From the NCBI GenBank assembly GCA_017848205.1, contig JAGDDO010000081.1:1-8822 (forward strand): a stretch of 8,822 nt of DNA. The letters are read 5' to 3'. Positions within the stretch are counted from its first letter, which is position 1. Every line of letters begins with the position of its first letter. This stretch comes from Oscillospiraceae bacterium (GTDB lineage: Bacteria; Bacillota_A; Clostridia; Oscillospirales; Ruminococcaceae). Below are positions 6,801 to 8,822 of this stretch, piece after piece. The notes under the pieces are model-generated. The model searched no databases, was not told the origin of the DNA, and was given only the letters and a program-made list of their open reading frames with translations. The translations under genes were made by a program, and so were the position numbers.

Positions 6801-6807
6801 TATTCTT
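6791..6807. repeat. Small inverted repeat centred on the CvpA-family stop
   Basis: AAGAAT (6791-6796) and ATTCTT (6802-6807) are perfect inverted arms around GTAAT. The arms and loop centre on the TAA stop at 6798-6800. The rest of the 56-nt gap up to 6856 shows only the GGAGG ribosome binding site (6847-6851) of the next gene. Confidence 0.35.
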
Positions 6808-6856
6808 CTGGCTGCGGCAGACAAATGCAGATAAACAATGATATTCGGAGGCAATT

Positions 6857-8822
6857 ATGATTTTATGCAACAGATGTAAGAAAAGACCGGCTGTTGTTTT
6901 TATAACAGCGATGAACGGCGGTACACAGAAAAATGAAGGACTTTGCATGTACTGTGCCAGGGAACTCCAGATACCGCAGATAAAGGACTACATGGAGCAG
7001 CTCGGTATCACTGATGACGAGATCGATCAGCTTTCAGAGCAGATGATGGAACTGGTTGACGGTGATTCATTTGAACCGGGCGGTGCAAGTACTGTACTTC
7101 CGCCGTTTATTCAGGATATGATCAACGGTGCGTCAGATCCGAAAAGCGGAAAGAGCGGCGGTTTCGGTTCACTTTTCGGAAGTGCTTTTGAGAAATCGGA
7201 ATCAAAGAAAAAGAGTGATTCAAAGAAAAAGGACAAGAAGCTCAAGTTCCTTGAAAACTACTGCACAAACCTCAGCAGAAGAGCCGAGGAAGGCAAGATA
7301 GACACTATTGTCGGACGTGACAGGGAAATAAGCCGTGTCGTTCAGATCCTTTCAAGAAGAACAAAGAACAACCCGTGCCTTATCGGTGAACCGGGCGTAG
7401 GTAAAACAGCCATAGCCGAAGGTATTGCACAGCGCATTAACAAAGGTGAGGTGCCGTTCAATCTTAAGGACAAGAGAGTATACCTCATGGATCTTACCGC
7501 CCTTGTGGCAGGCACACAGTTCCGCGGACAGTTTGAAAGCCGTATGAAGGGACTTGTTGACGAAGTAAGATCAGAAGGTAATATAATCCTTTTCATCGAT
7601 GAGGTACACAGCCTTGTGGGCACAGGTGATTCCGAAGGTTCGATGAACGCAGCCAATATTCTTAAGCCTGCTCTTTCAAGAGGCGAGGTACAGGTCATCG
7701 GTGCCACAACATTTGCTGAATACAGAAAATACATCGAAAAGGACAGCGCCCTTGAAAGACGTTTCCAGCCGGTAACGGTCGATGAACCTACAGTTGATGA
7801 GACTTTTGAGATACTCAAAGGCATCAGGGGACATTACGAGGAATTCCACCGCGTAAGAATAAGCGATGAACTCCTCAGGGAATGTGCTGTTCTTTCAGAA
7901 CGCTACATCAACGACCGTTTCCTTCCGGACAAGGCCATCGACCTTCTCGATGAAGGATGTGCGCTTGCTGCCATCGAAAGCAAGGATCTTGCTGAATACG
8001 ACAGAAAGTCTGCCGAACTCGATGATCTGGTTGAAAAGGCCGGTGAAATGGAAGATGAAGACGAGGTTGATTTTGAAAAGCTCGCAACAATAAAGGCTGA
8101 CATACTCAGAGCAGAGGAAGAGCTTGAATACGCAGCAAAGAAGAAGGATAGCGCAAGAGTTTCCGAAGAAAATATAGCAAGAGTTATCGAACTCTGGACA
8201 GGAATACCTGCAAACAAGGTGGTAGGTCCTGAACTTCAGAAAATTGCGCATCTTGAAGAATCTCTGAAGAAGAGAGTAATCGGTCAGGACGAAGCGGTTG
8301 AAACACTGGCAAAGGCTATAAGAAGAAAGAGAGTTCAGCTTTCAAAGAGACGCAGACCGGCTTCATTCATCTTTGTCGGACCTACAGGCGTCGGCAAGAC
8401 CGAGCTTGTAAAGGTGCTCGCTTCCGAGATGTTCGACTCAACAGAACCGCTTATCAGATTTGACATGACAGAATTCATGGAGAAGCATGCGGTATCAAAG
8501 CTCATCGGTTCTCCTCCGGGATATGTAGGCTACGATGAGGCTGGTCAGCTCACTGAAAAGGTAAGAAGACAGCCGTATTCTGTAATTCTTTTCGATGAGA
8601 TCGAAAAGGCACATCCTGACGTTATGAACATCCTTCTTCAGATACTTGACGAAGGCAAGCTCAATGATTCACAGGGCAGAAACATAAACTTTGAAAACAC
8701 GATAGTTGTAATGACATCAAATGCAGGATCTGCAGACAAGTCAACAGGTGTCGGATTCAACAAGACAACCGAGGACATTTCAAAGGAAAGGGCTATGAAG
8801 GGCCTCCGCGAATTCCTCCGTC
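6857..8822 (+). CDS. clpE: ClpE-like AAA+ unfoldase (Clp ATP-binding subunit), 3' end missing
   Basis: This is a Hsp100/Clp ATPase that unfolds proteins and probably feeds ClpP. 655 codons are visible and the frame is open at the right edge. The order of parts is as follows. An N-terminal zinc finger has C4-x2-C7 and C30-x2-C33. A Gly/Ser/Lys-rich linker follows (about 93-130) with an imperfect SKKKSD hexapeptide duplication. AAA module 1 has Walker A GEPGVGKT 177-184, Walker B D248/E249 and a pore-loop-like QFRGQFE. A UVR-like helix pair lies at about 402-425 ([12 protein letters not shown]). AAA module 2 has Walker A GPTGVGKT 508-515, Walker B D580/E581 and pore loop [11 protein letters not shown] tripeptide at 632-634, where ClpC-type proteins carry the ClpP-binding loop, supports partnership with ClpP. 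The zinc finger plus UVR without a double Clp_N domain fits ClpE better than ClpC. The start ATG 6857 follows GGAGG (6847-6851) by 5 nt. Known ClpE genes are often CtsR-controlled; here only one half-site is visible. Confidence 0.93.
   Translation, partial: MILCNRCKKRPAVVFITAMNGGTQKNEGLCMYCARELQIPQIKDYMEQLGITDDEIDQLSEQMMELVDGDSFEPGGASTVLPPFIQDMINGASDPKSGKSGGFGSLFGSAFEKSESKKKSDSKKKDKKLKFLENYCTNLSRRAEEGKIDTIVGRDREISRVVQILSRRTKNNPCLIGEPGVGKTAIAEGIAQRINKGEVPFNLKDKRVYLMDLTALVAGTQFRGQFESRMKGLVDEVRSEGNIILFIDEVHSLVGTGDSEGSMNAANILKPALSRGEVQVIGATTFAEYRKYIEKDSALERRFQPVTVDEPTVDETFEILKGIRGHYEEFHRVRISDELLRECAVLSERYINDRFLPDKAIDLLDEGCALAAIESKDLAEYDRKSAELDDLVEKAGEMEDEDEVDFEKLATIKADILRAEEELEYAAKKKDSARVSEENIARVIELWTGIPANKVVGPELQKIAHLEESLKKRVIGQDEAVETLAKAIRRKRVQLSKRRRPASFIFVGPTGVGKTELVKVLASEMFDSTEPLIRFDMTEFMEKHAVSKLIGSPPGYVGYDEAGQLTEKVRRQPYSVILFDEIEKAHPDVMNILLQILDEGKLNDSQGRNINFENTIVVMTSNAGSADKSTGVGFNKTTEDISKERAMKGLREFLR

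Noticed and set aside
6784..6801. Full CtsR operator before the clp gene
   Set aside because: Only one heptad GGTCAAA is present; the expected second copy after 3 nt reads ATGTAAT, which does not match.
7342..8251. Several reverse-strand and +1-frame open frames inside the clpE-like gene
   Set aside because: They are shadow frames: serine-rich or cysteine/phenylalanine-rich, overlapping each other and the AAA modules, which are fully explained in frame on the + strand.
1..8822. Mobile element, CRISPR array, prophage or defence system
   Set aside because: No transposase, integrase, repeat-spacer array, phage-like gene or known defence domain is visible; every gene is explained as housekeeping or envelope-related.

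Overview
The window looks like a chromosomal housekeeping region of a Gram-positive anaerobe of the class Clostridia. A Ruminococcus-like member of the Oscillospiraceae is my best guess. It rests on the gene set (group II ECF transporter core next to truA, a DUF5711-type protein, a CvpA protein, a zinc-finger Clp ATPase), strong AGGAGG-type ribosome binding sites, frequent TTG starts and moderate GC. The genus is an inference; no rRNA or marker gene is present to settle it.

All nine genes lie on the + strand and are packed tightly, so they probably form one long transcription unit that enters at the left edge and leaves at the right. In order they are: (1) the 3' part of a SAM-dependent methyltransferase of the RlmI/PF10672 type (1-865); (2-4) ecfA1, ecfA2 and ecfT, which encode the two ATPases and the transmembrane coupling protein of an energy-coupling-factor vitamin/metal transporter, with translationally overlapping junctions; (5) a small membrane-anchored protein of unknown function (3393-3869); (6) truA, tRNA pseudouridine synthase; (7) a membrane-anchored DUF5711-like extracytoplasmic protein; (8) a CvpA-family membrane protein with a large extracytoplasmic insertion; (9) a ClpE-like AAA+ unfoldase, cut off by the right edge after 655 codons.

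The ECF core has no substrate-binding S component here, as expected for a group II system whose core is shared by S components encoded elsewhere. The ecfA1-ecfA2-ecfT-truA order is an old Firmicutes arrangement that is usually flanked by ribosomal protein genes. Here those flanks are replaced by a methyltransferase and by envelope and proteostasis genes, and an unknown gene is inserted between ecfT and truA.

The only gene-free stretches are short: 3870-3968, which holds a bulged hairpin, and 6801-6856. I see no mobile element, CRISPR array, tRNA or rRNA, prophage or defence island. I found no convincing new multi-gene system. The points most worth a second look are the run of TTG starts, the unknown ORF, the DUF5711/CvpA/ClpE envelope-proteostasis cluster, inverted repeats centred on two stop codons, and a possible internal promoter before the clp gene.
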